Source: an uncultured Clostridia bacterium
GTDB taxonomy: Bacteria; Bacillota; Clostridia; Oscillospirales; Ruminococcaceae
Assembly: GCA_947625155.1 (NCBI GenBank)
Contig: CANQNG010000002.1
Span: forward strand, 1-64,000
Reading direction: 5' to 3'
Length of the DNA: 64,000 bases
Below are positions 56,399 through 64,000 of this stretch, one piece after another. The position numbers and the translations under genes were made by a program. Numbering within the stretch: position 1 is the first letter of the stretch; every line of letters begins with the position of its first letter. The notes beneath the pieces were generated by a model. The model saw only the letters and a list, made by a program, of their open reading frames with translations, searched no databases and was not told the DNA's origin.

Positions 56399-56481
56399 GC
56401 GGATAAAAGGACTTGAACCTTCACCGGGTCGCCCCGACTAGCACCTGAAGCTAGCGCGTCTGCCAATTCCGCCATATCCGC
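56399..56481 (-). tRNA. tRNA-Leu (CAG), copy 2 in transcription order
   Basis: GCGGATATGGCGGAATTGGCAGACGCGCTAGCTTCAGGTGCTAGTCGGGGCGACCCGGTGAAGGTTCAAGTCCTTTTATCCGC. Confidence 0.95.
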
Positions 56482-56529
56482 CTATGTAGAGCTTGATCCG
56501 CATTCACGATACATTCCAGAGCAAATGGT

Positions 56530-56612
56530 GCGGATAAAAGGACTTGAACCTTCACCGGGTCGCCCCGACTAGCACCTGAAGCTAGCGCGTCTGCCAATTC
56601 CGCCATATCCGC
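56530..56612 (-). tRNA. tRNA-Leu (CAG), copy 1 in transcription order
   Basis: Identical 83-nt sequence to 56399-56481. Confidence 0.95.
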
Positions 56613-56807
56613 TTATAGAATTGCTCTGGAGATCAAACTCAACAGGTCATATTATACCACAGGTCGATGTATTTGTCAAGTGTTTTTTCAAAAAAATTTT
56701 AGATGGATCTTATTTTTTCTCTTCTGCCAAGTTTTTTTGCAAAAAGACTGGTAAAATCTACGAAAGTGTGTTATAATAGAAATGGTCCAGAAAGGAATGT
56801 GAAGCAC

Positions 56808-57941
56808 ATGGAAATTTACCTTGACAATGCAGCCACAACAAGACCCTACCCATCAGTCGTGCAGGCAGTGGCGGAAAGTATGGAACATGTATATGGCAAT
56901 CCTTCCTCCTTACATAAAATAGGACTGGAAGCGGAGCTGCTGGTAACAGAGCAGCGAAAAACCATTGCAGAGGGGCTTGGCTGTGAGCCAGAATGTATCC
57001 TGTTCACCTCCGGTGCGACAGAGAGCAACAATCTGGCGCTGCGGGGCGCAGCCGCTGTCTACGGAAAGCGCAAGCCCCATATCGTGGTATCGGCTGTTGA
57101 ACACGCTTCGGTCAGCAACACACTGGATGCACTCGAAGCACAGGGTTTCCGGGTCACAAGGGTACTGCCGGACAGCGAGGGAAGATTCACCTCGAAGGAA
57201 TTTTTACAAGCGATCACAGAGGATACCTGCCTTATCAGTATGATGGCATATGAGAACGAGACCGGGCACAGACTGCCGGTCAGCAGCGTATTCACGACGC
57301 TCCGGAAACGGTACCCGCATATCATACGGCACTGTGACTTTGTGCAGGGGTTCATGAAAGACCCGACGACGGTAGACTTGCTGGCAGCCGACCTGCTCTC
57401 TGTCAGCGCACACAAGATACATGGTCCAAAGGGGATCGGGGCATTGTATGTCCGAAAGGGGATACGCTTGCAGCCCATCCTGACCGGAGGAAAGCAGGAG
57501 AAAACGATCCGTCCGGGAACAGAAGCCGTTCCACTGATCGCAGGTTTCGGGGAAGCGGTACGGCAGCATGAGAACAAACTGTATGATCTCGGGAAGCGGA
57601 CAGAACGCTGTTACACTGCGCTGGAAAGCCGTCTGCGGGAAATGGACGGCATCACGATCAACCGTTTCATGGAGGGCACGGCCTATATCCTGAATTTCTC
57701 CGTGCAGGGGATACGTTCGGAAACGATGCTGCATTTTCTGGAAAGCAAGGGGATCTATGTTTCCAGCGGTTCGGCGTGTGCAAAGGGGGCAAGAAGCCAC
57801 GTGCTTTCTGCCTATGGCATTTCAAATGACCGGGCAGACAGTGCGCTGCGTGTCAGCTTTTCCGGGGAAAACACAGTGGAAGAAGTCATTGCCCTGACCG
57901 AAGCGGTCGCACAGGGGCAGAGACAGCTCATTCATAAATAG
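56808..57941 (+). CDS. Cysteine desulfurase (NifS/IscS family)
   Basis: MEIYLDNAATTRPYPSV; SVSAHKIHGPKGIGALYVRKG; SSGSACAKGARSHVL. Confidence 0.95.
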   Translation: MEIYLDNAATTRPYPSVVQAVAESMEHVYGNPSSLHKIGLEAELLVTEQRKTIAEGLGCEPECILFTSGATESNNLALRGAAAVYGKRKPHIVVSAVEHASVSNTLDALEAQGFRVTRVLPDSEGRFTSKEFLQAITEDTCLISMMAYENETGHRLPVSSVFTTLRKRYPHIIRHCDFVQGFMKDPTTVDLLAADLLSVSAHKIHGPKGIGALYVRKGIRLQPILTGGKQEKTIRPGTEAVPLIAGFGEAVRQHENKLYDLGKRTERCYTALESRLREMDGITINRFMEGTAYILNFSVQGIRSETMLHFLESKGIYVSSGSACAKGARSHVLSAYGISNDRADSALRVSFSGENTVEEVIALTEAVAQGQRQLIHK

Positions 57942-57955
57942 AAGGGAAGTACGTT

Positions 57956-59134
57956 ATGAAAGAAGTCATTCTTGTAAAATATGGCGAAATGGCATTGAAA
58001 GGCTTGAATAAGCACAGCTTTGAAAAGCTTCTGATGCAGCAGATCAAGAGCCGGCTGCATTCGTTGGGGGAATTTGGGTATACCTGCGCACAGTCTACGA
58101 TCTATATCGTACCGCAGGATGAACGGATCTCACTGGATGCAGCTGTGGAACGGCTGAAAAGGGTGTTCGGTATCGCAACGATCTGCCGTGCCTGCTCCTG
58201 CGAAAAGTCCATGGAGGACATCATGGCAAAGTCGGTGGACTATCTCCATGAAACGCTGGAAACGGCTGTAAGCTTTAAGGTAGAGGCAAAGCGCGCAGAC
58301 AAGCAGTTTCCGCTGCGTTCCCCGGAGATCTGCATGGAGCTGGGCAGTTTTCTCTGTGAGCATTTCCCGGAGCTGCAAGTCGATGTCCATACGCCGGAAG
58401 TCACGGTCATGGTGGACATCCGGGACACAAATGCGTTCGTCTATGCAGAAAAGATCAAGGGAGCAGGCGGACTTCCGCTTGGCAGCAGCGGGAAAGCGAT
58501 GCTGCTGCTCTCCGGCGGGATAGACAGCCCGGTCGCTGGCTATATGCTGGCAAAACGGGGCGTTTTTATTTCAGCAGTCCACTTTGCAAGTCCGCCCTAT
58601 ACTTCGGAGCGGGCAAGGCTCAAGGTGGAACAGCTCTGTGAGAAAATGACGGACTATTGCGGGGAAATACATTTTTATTGTGTTCCGTTCACGGAGATCC
58701 AAGAAACGCTGAAAAACAAGTGCCCGGAGGAATATTTTACCATTCTGATGCGCCGGCTGATGATGCTCATTGCCCAGGAGATCGCACAGAAAGAGGGGGC
58801 TTCTGTGCTCATTACCGGTGAAAGTGTAGGACAGGTCGCAAGCCAGACCCTACAGGCGATGGTCTGCACGGATGCGGTCTGCAAAATGCCCGTATTCCGT
58901 CCCTGTATCGGTCTTGATAAGACAGAGATCATCGAGATAGCCCGGAAGATCGACACGTTTGATATTTCGATCCAGCCCTACGAGGACTGCTGCACGGTCT
59001 TTACCCCCAAACATCCAAAGCTCCGCCCACAGCTCGATCGTATCGAAGCAGCACAGGAAAGGGGAGATCTTGCGGAGCTGATCCGCAAAGCGGTCGAAGA
59101 AACGGAATACAAAGTGATCTCCGGCAGGAGATAA
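57956..59134 (+). CDS. thiI: tRNA 4-thiouridine synthase ThiI
   Basis: VKYGEMALKGLNKHSFEKLL; LLSGGIDSPVAGYMLAKRG. Confidence 0.95.
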   Translation: MKEVILVKYGEMALKGLNKHSFEKLLMQQIKSRLHSLGEFGYTCAQSTIYIVPQDERISLDAAVERLKRVFGIATICRACSCEKSMEDIMAKSVDYLHETLETAVSFKVEAKRADKQFPLRSPEICMELGSFLCEHFPELQVDVHTPEVTVMVDIRDTNAFVYAEKIKGAGGLPLGSSGKAMLLLSGGIDSPVAGYMLAKRGVFISAVHFASPPYTSERARLKVEQLCEKMTDYCGEIHFYCVPFTEIQETLKNKCPEEYFTILMRRLMMLIAQEIAQKEGASVLITGESVGQVASQTLQAMVCTDAVCKMPVFRPCIGLDKTEIIEIARKIDTFDISIQPYEDCCTVFTPKHPKLRPQLDRIEAAQERGDLAELIRKAVEETEYKVISGRR

Positions 59135-59318
59135 TGCTGCACATATAGTCAATTTGTTTTATTTCAACATAAAAAGTTGTTTGATTTGCTGAAATGTGTG
59201 GACGGCATTGGGACTAAACTTGACAAATCCATAACAGATGTTGTAAAATAAAGATAGTAACCTCTACAGGAAGTAAGGGTTTTCATATTGTAACGGAATA
59301 ACTGATGGAGGAAACTGT

Positions 59319-60653
59319 ATGAGCCAATTAACGGATGAGCCGTTGGATAACCAAGAAAGCGGTACAGTACCGGAGGAAAACGAAGCAGAGAACGAAACAT
59401 CTGAGACCTCATCACAAGAGGCGGCTGACGAGACTGCAGAGGAGACACCGGCAACTGCACAGGATAAATTTCATGCGATCAAAAGTGCGCTGCAAAAACA
59501 GGAGGAGGAACGGCAGCAAGAGGAGACCCGCATACAGATAGCGGACAAGATCCAGAAAATGCGGACGGCAAAGGACGAGCCGGCAGCAGGGGAGACCCCG
59601 GAACAGACATCGCCTAAAAAGAAAAAGAAAAAAGGCGGAAAGGGAAAAAAGAAAAGGAAAAGATCTCTGGGGAAGAGAGCTCTGGAGCTTTTTCCGCAGA
59701 AGGGAGACAGCGTATTTGAGGTCATACGAAAAACAGTCTTTCTGATGTCAACGACTGTTTTTATCGCATGTCTGGTTTTGATCGGTGACTATTTCTGGGA
59801 GAGTTATAAGGCAAAGAACACGTGGGATGAGATCCGGGATGCAGTACAGCGTGTCAAAATGGAGAAACCAGATCCGCCTGAGATCAGCATGGGATCGTAC
59901 GAGAGTTATATCATGAAGCCGGAAGCAGAAGTGCTGTATAAACAGAACCCCGATGTGGTCGGCTACCTTTCCATACCCAATACTTTGATCGCCTACCCGG
60001 TGCTGCAGCGCAAGAATGAAGCGGATGGGAACGAGTATTACCTGAATAAGGATTTTTATGGAAACCCCTCTAAGTCCGGAGCGATCTTTATGGACTATCG
60101 TAATTATTTTGATTACGTGGTCGATTTCAAGCGGATATATCCTAATTCCCAGAATCTTATCATTTACGGGCATAATATGCATGACTACTCCATGTTCGGA
60201 AGTCTGAAATATTATATCAATGACGTATCCTATTATGATGCACATCCGATCGTTGAGTTGAGTTCTAATTACAGAGATTATAAATACAAGATATTCGGCA
60301 TGATCATTGTTGATATAGACGATGAAACGGAGACACGGTTCGATTATTGGAATAAACTCAATTTTTCAGGTGAAGAAGATTTCTATGATTATGTCAATGA
60401 GATCAAACGCCGCACCGTCCGCCTGACAGATGTCGATGTGAAGTACGGTGATCAGCTGCTGACACTTTCCACCTGCAACAGTACCTTTTCAGAGGGCAGA
60501 CTTGTTATCTTTGCAAGACTGCTCCGGGACGGGGAGGACCTGATGGAGGGCTGCACAAGCACGGAAAACACAAACATCAAGTGGCCCAACAGCTACTACA
60601 AATGGCGCAAAAAGACATACGATCCTGATGCGGAGTTTATACCTTATGGCTGA
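59319..60653 (+). CDS. Class B sortase with long charged cytosolic N-terminus
   Basis: VGYLSIPNTLIAYPVLQ; LIIYGHNMHDYSMFGSLKYY; LLTLSTCNSTFSEGRLVIFARL. Confidence 0.93.
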   Translation: MSQLTDEPLDNQESGTVPEENEAENETSETSSQEAADETAEETPATAQDKFHAIKSALQKQEEERQQEETRIQIADKIQKMRTAKDEPAAGETPEQTSPKKKKKKGGKGKKKRKRSLGKRALELFPQKGDSVFEVIRKTVFLMSTTVFIACLVLIGDYFWESYKAKNTWDEIRDAVQRVKMEKPDPPEISMGSYESYIMKPEAEVLYKQNPDVVGYLSIPNTLIAYPVLQRKNEADGNEYYLNKDFYGNPSKSGAIFMDYRNYFDYVVDFKRIYPNSQNLIIYGHNMHDYSMFGSLKYYINDVSYYDAHPIVELSSNYRDYKYKIFGMIIVDIDDETETRFDYWNKLNFSGEEDFYDYVNEIKRRTVRLTDVDVKYGDQLLTLSTCNSTFSEGRLVIFARLLRDGEDLMEGCTSTENTNIKWPNSYYKWRKKTYDPDAEFIPYG

Positions 60654-60754
60654 GCCATGTGGAGAATGAAGTTTAAGACCGAGCAAAACGGCGGAAGCAT
60701 TTGCGGCTTTGTTTGTTGAAATACTGCCGTTTTAGGCAGGATGGAGTTGTATTT

Positions 60755-62143
60755 ATGAATATCCGAAAGTTCAAAAGACCCATTGCAGTGGGGCTGGCTG
60801 CATTATTTCTGACAGGTGTGCCGTTTTCTTATGCGGCAGCCGAGGATGGAACAGAAGCAGCCTCAGAGGCAGTCACAGAGCAAAGTACTGAAGCACCAAC
60901 AGAGGCATCTCTCAGTTCAGTGACTGTTGTACATACCGCAGAGATCACCGATACGGACTATGAGCCGACAGATTGGTGGAAAGCTGGATTGGATGAATAT
61001 GATGATCTTTCCCTTGTTAGCTATGAATCCATGAAACGTTCCGCTACCGAGGAAAGTGAGTTTCTGGCTGAGGGCAGGGATGATTCTATTGTTTCCAATT
61101 CGCCCACACCCTCCGCAGTCGGTTCGACAGAGAACGGCACTTTTGCTTTTACCAGTTATGGGTGGGGACATTGCGTTGGCCTGAGCCAGAACGGTGCCAA
61201 TTTCTATGCAAAATATGCGGGGTGGAACTACAGGGACATTTTGTTTCACTACTATCCGGGCACTTCATTGATCAATACCGGCACGGCAGAAAGTGAGATC
61301 GTGACTGTGCAGGGTGTTCCGGGCAATGTACTCCAACAGGTCGCTGAGATCGTCAACATGGAGATCGGACCTTCCTTTGAGGTAGAGTGCATCAAGGCAC
61401 AGGCAGTTGCGGTCTATACCTATATGAAGTATCATGACAATGATGCCCACGACCTGAAAGGTAAGCCCGACCCGCCGCAGAGTTTGATCGATGCCTGTGC
61501 TTCCGTATTGGGAGAAGCACTCGTGTATCATAATGAGTTCTGCCTGACGATGTTCTACGCATCGTGCGGCGGTATCACGGCAAATTGTTACGATGTATTC
61601 TCCGCAGATCTGCCATATCTGAGAAGTGTTGCCAGTGAATATGATCAACAGTATGACCCTCACTGGGGAGATGTGACCTATTATACCATCGATGAGGTCC
61701 GCAGCAGGATCCAAGGCGCATATGGGATCACGCTCTCTTCTGACCCCAATAACTGGATCCAGATCGTGGAAGGCAATGGCGGTTATGTCAACCGTGTTGT
61801 TATCGATGGACAACTGACAGTTCGTGGCAATGCGTTCCGTTCTGTTATGGGGTTGAAATCTCCGAAATTTACATACATCTGCAACGCTGCTCAACCAGTC
61901 GGATCTGCTGATCCTGACGGTGCTGCTGAACTGCCGGCAGAAACACCGGAACAAACAGACACAACACCTTCGCAGCCGGCAGAAACGCCATCGCAGCCTT
62001 ATATCCCGCCTGAAGCACCAGTCCAGCCAAGCACACCGGAAAGTGTACCAACAGACACACCGCTTGCGCCGCCGCCGATGCCTTCGCAGGGAAGTGGGGC
62101 ATCCGATCTGACTGCACCTCCGCTGGATTCGATACTTACATAA
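60755..62143 (+). CDS. Secreted SpoIID/LytB-domain protein with permuted motif order and Pro/Thr-rich C-terminus
   Basis: Signal peptide; YGWGHCVGLSQNGANFYAKYAGWNYRDILFHYYPGT occurs before VAEIVNMEIGPSFEVECIKAQAVAVYTYMKY and ASCGGITANCYDVFSADLPYLRSV. Confidence 0.85.
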   Translation: MNIRKFKRPIAVGLAALFLTGVPFSYAAAEDGTEAASEAVTEQSTEAPTEASLSSVTVVHTAEITDTDYEPTDWWKAGLDEYDDLSLVSYESMKRSATEESEFLAEGRDDSIVSNSPTPSAVGSTENGTFAFTSYGWGHCVGLSQNGANFYAKYAGWNYRDILFHYYPGTSLINTGTAESEIVTVQGVPGNVLQQVAEIVNMEIGPSFEVECIKAQAVAVYTYMKYHDNDAHDLKGKPDPPQSLIDACASVLGEALVYHNEFCLTMFYASCGGITANCYDVFSADLPYLRSVASEYDQQYDPHWGDVTYYTIDEVRSRIQGAYGITLSSDPNNWIQIVEGNGGYVNRVVIDGQLTVRGNAFRSVMGLKSPKFTYICNAAQPVGSADPDGAAELPAETPEQTDTTPSQPAETPSQPYIPPEAPVQPSTPESVPTDTPLAPPPMPSQGSGASDLTAPPLDSILT

Positions 62144-62147
62144 TAGC

Positions 62148-62177
62148 TTTGCGCACGGTAGCATTGCCGTGCGTTTT
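62148..62177 (+). terminator. Rho-independent terminator
   Basis: gcgcacgg-tagcattg-ccgtgcg-ttttctttt. Confidence 0.85.
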
Positions 62178-62281
62178 CTTTTGCTTTTGCAGGTGATCTA
62201 CGATCTAAAGTTGCACAAAATACAAATTTTGTGTAATTTTATGAGGGAGAAAGAGTAGGGGATAATTACCTGTGAAATTGC

Positions 62282-62317
62282 AAAACCTCACCCGGCTGGA
62301 AACCGGGCGAGGTTTTG
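62282..62317. terminator. bidirectional hairpin terminator
   Basis: aaaacctcacccgg-ctggaaa-ccgggcgaggtttt. Confidence 0.85.
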
Positions 62318-62325
62318 TGCGAGAA

Positions 62326-62949
62326 TTACTTTTTACAGCCTCTCCTGCCGCAATTCTTGTCAAACGACGGGTTGCAGGCATAGAAATTCCGGGCATCCAG
62401 CCGATCCTGCACCATGCGGGTCGCTTCACCGAACCGCTGGAAATGCACGACTTCACGCTCACGCAGATAACGGATCGGATCAATGACATCCGGGTCATCT
62501 GCAAGACGCAGGATGTTGTCATAAGTGGCACGAGCTTTTTGTTCCGCAGCCATATCCTCTGTCAGGTCAGCGAATGCATCGCCCTTGGTCTGGAAATATG
62601 CTGCTGTAAACGGTACACCAGATGCTGAAGCCGGGTAGATCCCAGCTGTGTGATCCACAAAGTACTTGTCAAAGCCACTTTTCTTCATTTCTTCCGGCTT
62701 CAGATCACGGGTAAGCTGGTAGATAATGGCAGAGATCATCTCCATATGCGCCAGCTCCTCTGTGCCGATGTCGGTCAAAAGCCCCTTGATCTTATCCGTC
62801 GGCATGGAATACCGCTGATTCAGATACCGGAGAGAGGCTGTCAGCTCACCATCTGGTCCGCCCAGCTGACTCATGATGACCTGCGCCATCTGCGGGTCAG
62901 GTTTCTTGATGTTGACAGGATATTGCAGCTTTTTCTCATAGCTCCACAT
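62326..62949 (-). CDS. cotJC: Spore coat protein CotJC / manganese-catalase family
   Basis: MWSYEKKLQYPVNIKKPDPQMAQVIMSQLGGPDGELTASLRYLNQRY...GTEELAHMEM. Confidence 0.95.
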   Translation of the reverse strand: MWSYEKKLQYPVNIKKPDPQMAQVIMSQLGGPDGELTASLRYLNQRYSMPTDKIKGLLTDIGTEELAHMEMISAIIYQLTRDLKPEEMKKSGFDKYFVDHTAGIYPASASGVPFTAAYFQTKGDAFADLTEDMAAEQKARATYDNILRLADDPDVIDPIRYLREREVVHFQRFGEATRMVQDRLDARNFYACNPSFDKNCGRRGCKK

Positions 62950-62951
62950 AC

Positions 62952-63206
62952 TCAGTTAGCCTCCCTTTCCCACGGATAGGGACCCTTGCCCCAGTTCCAC
63001 TTTTTTTCAGTGTCACTTTGCAGTGCTTGGATCGGACCGTAATTTTTCACGTACTCGTTGACTGCTTCCTCACGCTTATCCCGGTATTTCCGGAACAGGC
63101 GCATACCCTCAGTACAATGCGGGTGCGTGTCAAGATACAGCATCAGATCGTAAAGCGCAAAGTCGTACTTTTGGATCATCTGCATCAGCTCTTTACGGCT
63201 TTTCAT
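62952..63206 (-). CDS. cotJB: Spore coat protein CotJB
   Basis: QKYDFALYDLMLYLDTHPHCTEGMRLFRKYRDKREEAVNEYVKNYGPI. Confidence 0.92.
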   Translation of the reverse strand: MKSRKELMQMIQKYDFALYDLMLYLDTHPHCTEGMRLFRKYRDKREEAVNEYVKNYGPIQALQSDTEKKWNWGKGPYPWEREAN

Positions 63207-63457
63207 TTCGTACAGCCACCTCCTACGCTATCCGGTGCAAAGGGCAGATCCAGCACAGGAAACATCGTCCCGTTTTGAAAGCCCTTTTCTGAGCTGTACA
63301 CCTCTCCCCACTGCTGGAACGGCACATATGCCATTCCGGGCGGGGTCACTGCCGGAAATACACTTGTCGGCTTCGTGTTCTCTGCCGGCTGCATTGTTCC
63401 GGGCATCATCGAGGTTTCCAGCGCCTGCGCCATCTCCTCAAATGCATGAAGCTCCAT
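63203..63457 (-). CDS. cotJA: Spore coat associated protein CotJA-like
   Basis: GMAYVPFQQWGEVYSSEKGFQNGTMFPVLDLPF; gene order JA-JB-JC. Confidence 0.88.
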   Translation of the reverse strand: MELHAFEEMAQALETSMMPGTMQPAENTKPTSVFPAVTPPGMAYVPFQQWGEVYSSEKGFQNGTMFPVLDLPFAPDSVGGGCTK

Positions 63458-63664
63458 ACTCTATACTGTCGCCCGTCTTACGGCGGGCGCTCCTTTCCAT
63501 GATTCGCATGTTTCCATGCGTACTACACAATATGTCTTTCGTCTTATTTGGGTGCATACACGTGTTCAGAATGATATTATATGTCATAATAGGGTGAAAT
63601 TGGAAATTATCAAATGATCTTTGCGGATATTGTTTCCTGTTTCCAGTAAATTTACCGAAAACTC

Positions 63665-63693
63665 TTGACAAAGTTTGTAAGGTATGCTATAAT
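63665..63693 (+). promoter_or_regulatory. consensus sigma-A promoter
   Basis: TTGACA - 17 nt - TATAAT. Confidence 0.85.
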
Positions 63694-63868
63694 TAAACAT
63701 GTAGTAGAATAAACTTTGTGTGAATTGTTATGATATATGACGATAGATCAGATCGGAAACCATGTATCTTTCATTTCAACATTTCTGTACGTCCGGCTAA
63801 ATAGATAACAGGATGTATTATGAAAAGAAAGGAGTTCGCCGTAAACTTTTAGAAAGGAAGCTTCTGTC

Positions 63869-64000
63869 ATGATATGTAACAAAAAAAACAGATGCAGCCG
63901 TCTGTTTGCTTCGATCGGTGCCGTACTACTTGCTTCTCAGTGCATGACAGCATGTCCGTCTGTACTTGCAGCCGAAATTGAGGATGCGCAGATCCAAGCG
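63869..64000 (+). CDS. N-terminus of secreted protein (runs off window)
   Basis: MICNKKNRCSRLFASIGAVLLASQCMTACPSVLAAEIEDAQIQA; signal peptide; RBS aaaggaag. Confidence 0.7.
   Translation, partial: MICNKKNRCSRLFASIGAVLLASQCMTACPSVLAAEIEDAQIQA

Noticed and set aside
56399-56612. tRNA-Leu repeat as an integrative-element att site
   Set aside because: The repeat is two complete tRNA genes; no integrase or element between or beside them.
60755-62143. LPXTG/NPQTN-type sortase signal at the C-terminus of the SpoIID-like protein
   Set aside because: Tail ends ...PPLDSILT without a sorting motif, TM and positive tail.
63694-63868. c-di-GMP or other known riboswitch in the 5' leader
   Set aside because: ggaaacc and cggctaaa fragments were suggestive, but the conserved GEMM core is not present.
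1-64000. CRISPR arrays and rRNA genes
   Set aside because: No regularly spaced repeat-spacer pattern and no rRNA-like sequence noticed by eye.

Overview
Firmicute (Ruminococcus-like, inferred from dockerin modules and gene content) chromosomal window of about 64 kb. Positions 1-8.7 kb look like a decayed accessory region: an IS1-family element, a frameshifted C5-methyltransferase remnant, 2'-5' RNA ligase/recombinase remnants, and a dockerin-bearing GH98 gene broken by an insert that carries a degenerate ABC-ATPase-like ORF. The rest is mostly ordinary chromosome: fhs-tsaE-tsaB-rpiB-upp, addAB, nadE-pyrE, PPi-type PFK, nrdDG, cysteine desulfurase-thiI, one tRNA-His and two tRNA-Leu. Interspersed are secreted dockerin proteins (CW-repeat/transglutaminase-like, double CE12 esterase, papain-like protein lacking its catalytic Cys), an MBOAT/DHHW O-acetylation pair, a sortase B next to an apparently circularly permuted SpoIID-like protein, and sporulation-type genes (cotJABC plus an alpha/beta SASP missing from the ORF track). 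The most interesting signal is a 22-bp perfect repeat 19 kb apart. It lies upstream of (i) a CUT1 permease pair-HlyD-MacB-PCD-like operon with no solute-binding protein and (ii) an orphan propeller-like/solute-binding lipoprotein next to an ECF sigma/putative anti-sigma pair. This suggests a split, ECF-controlled envelope transport system. All family assignments come from reading motifs by eye; no database searches were run.
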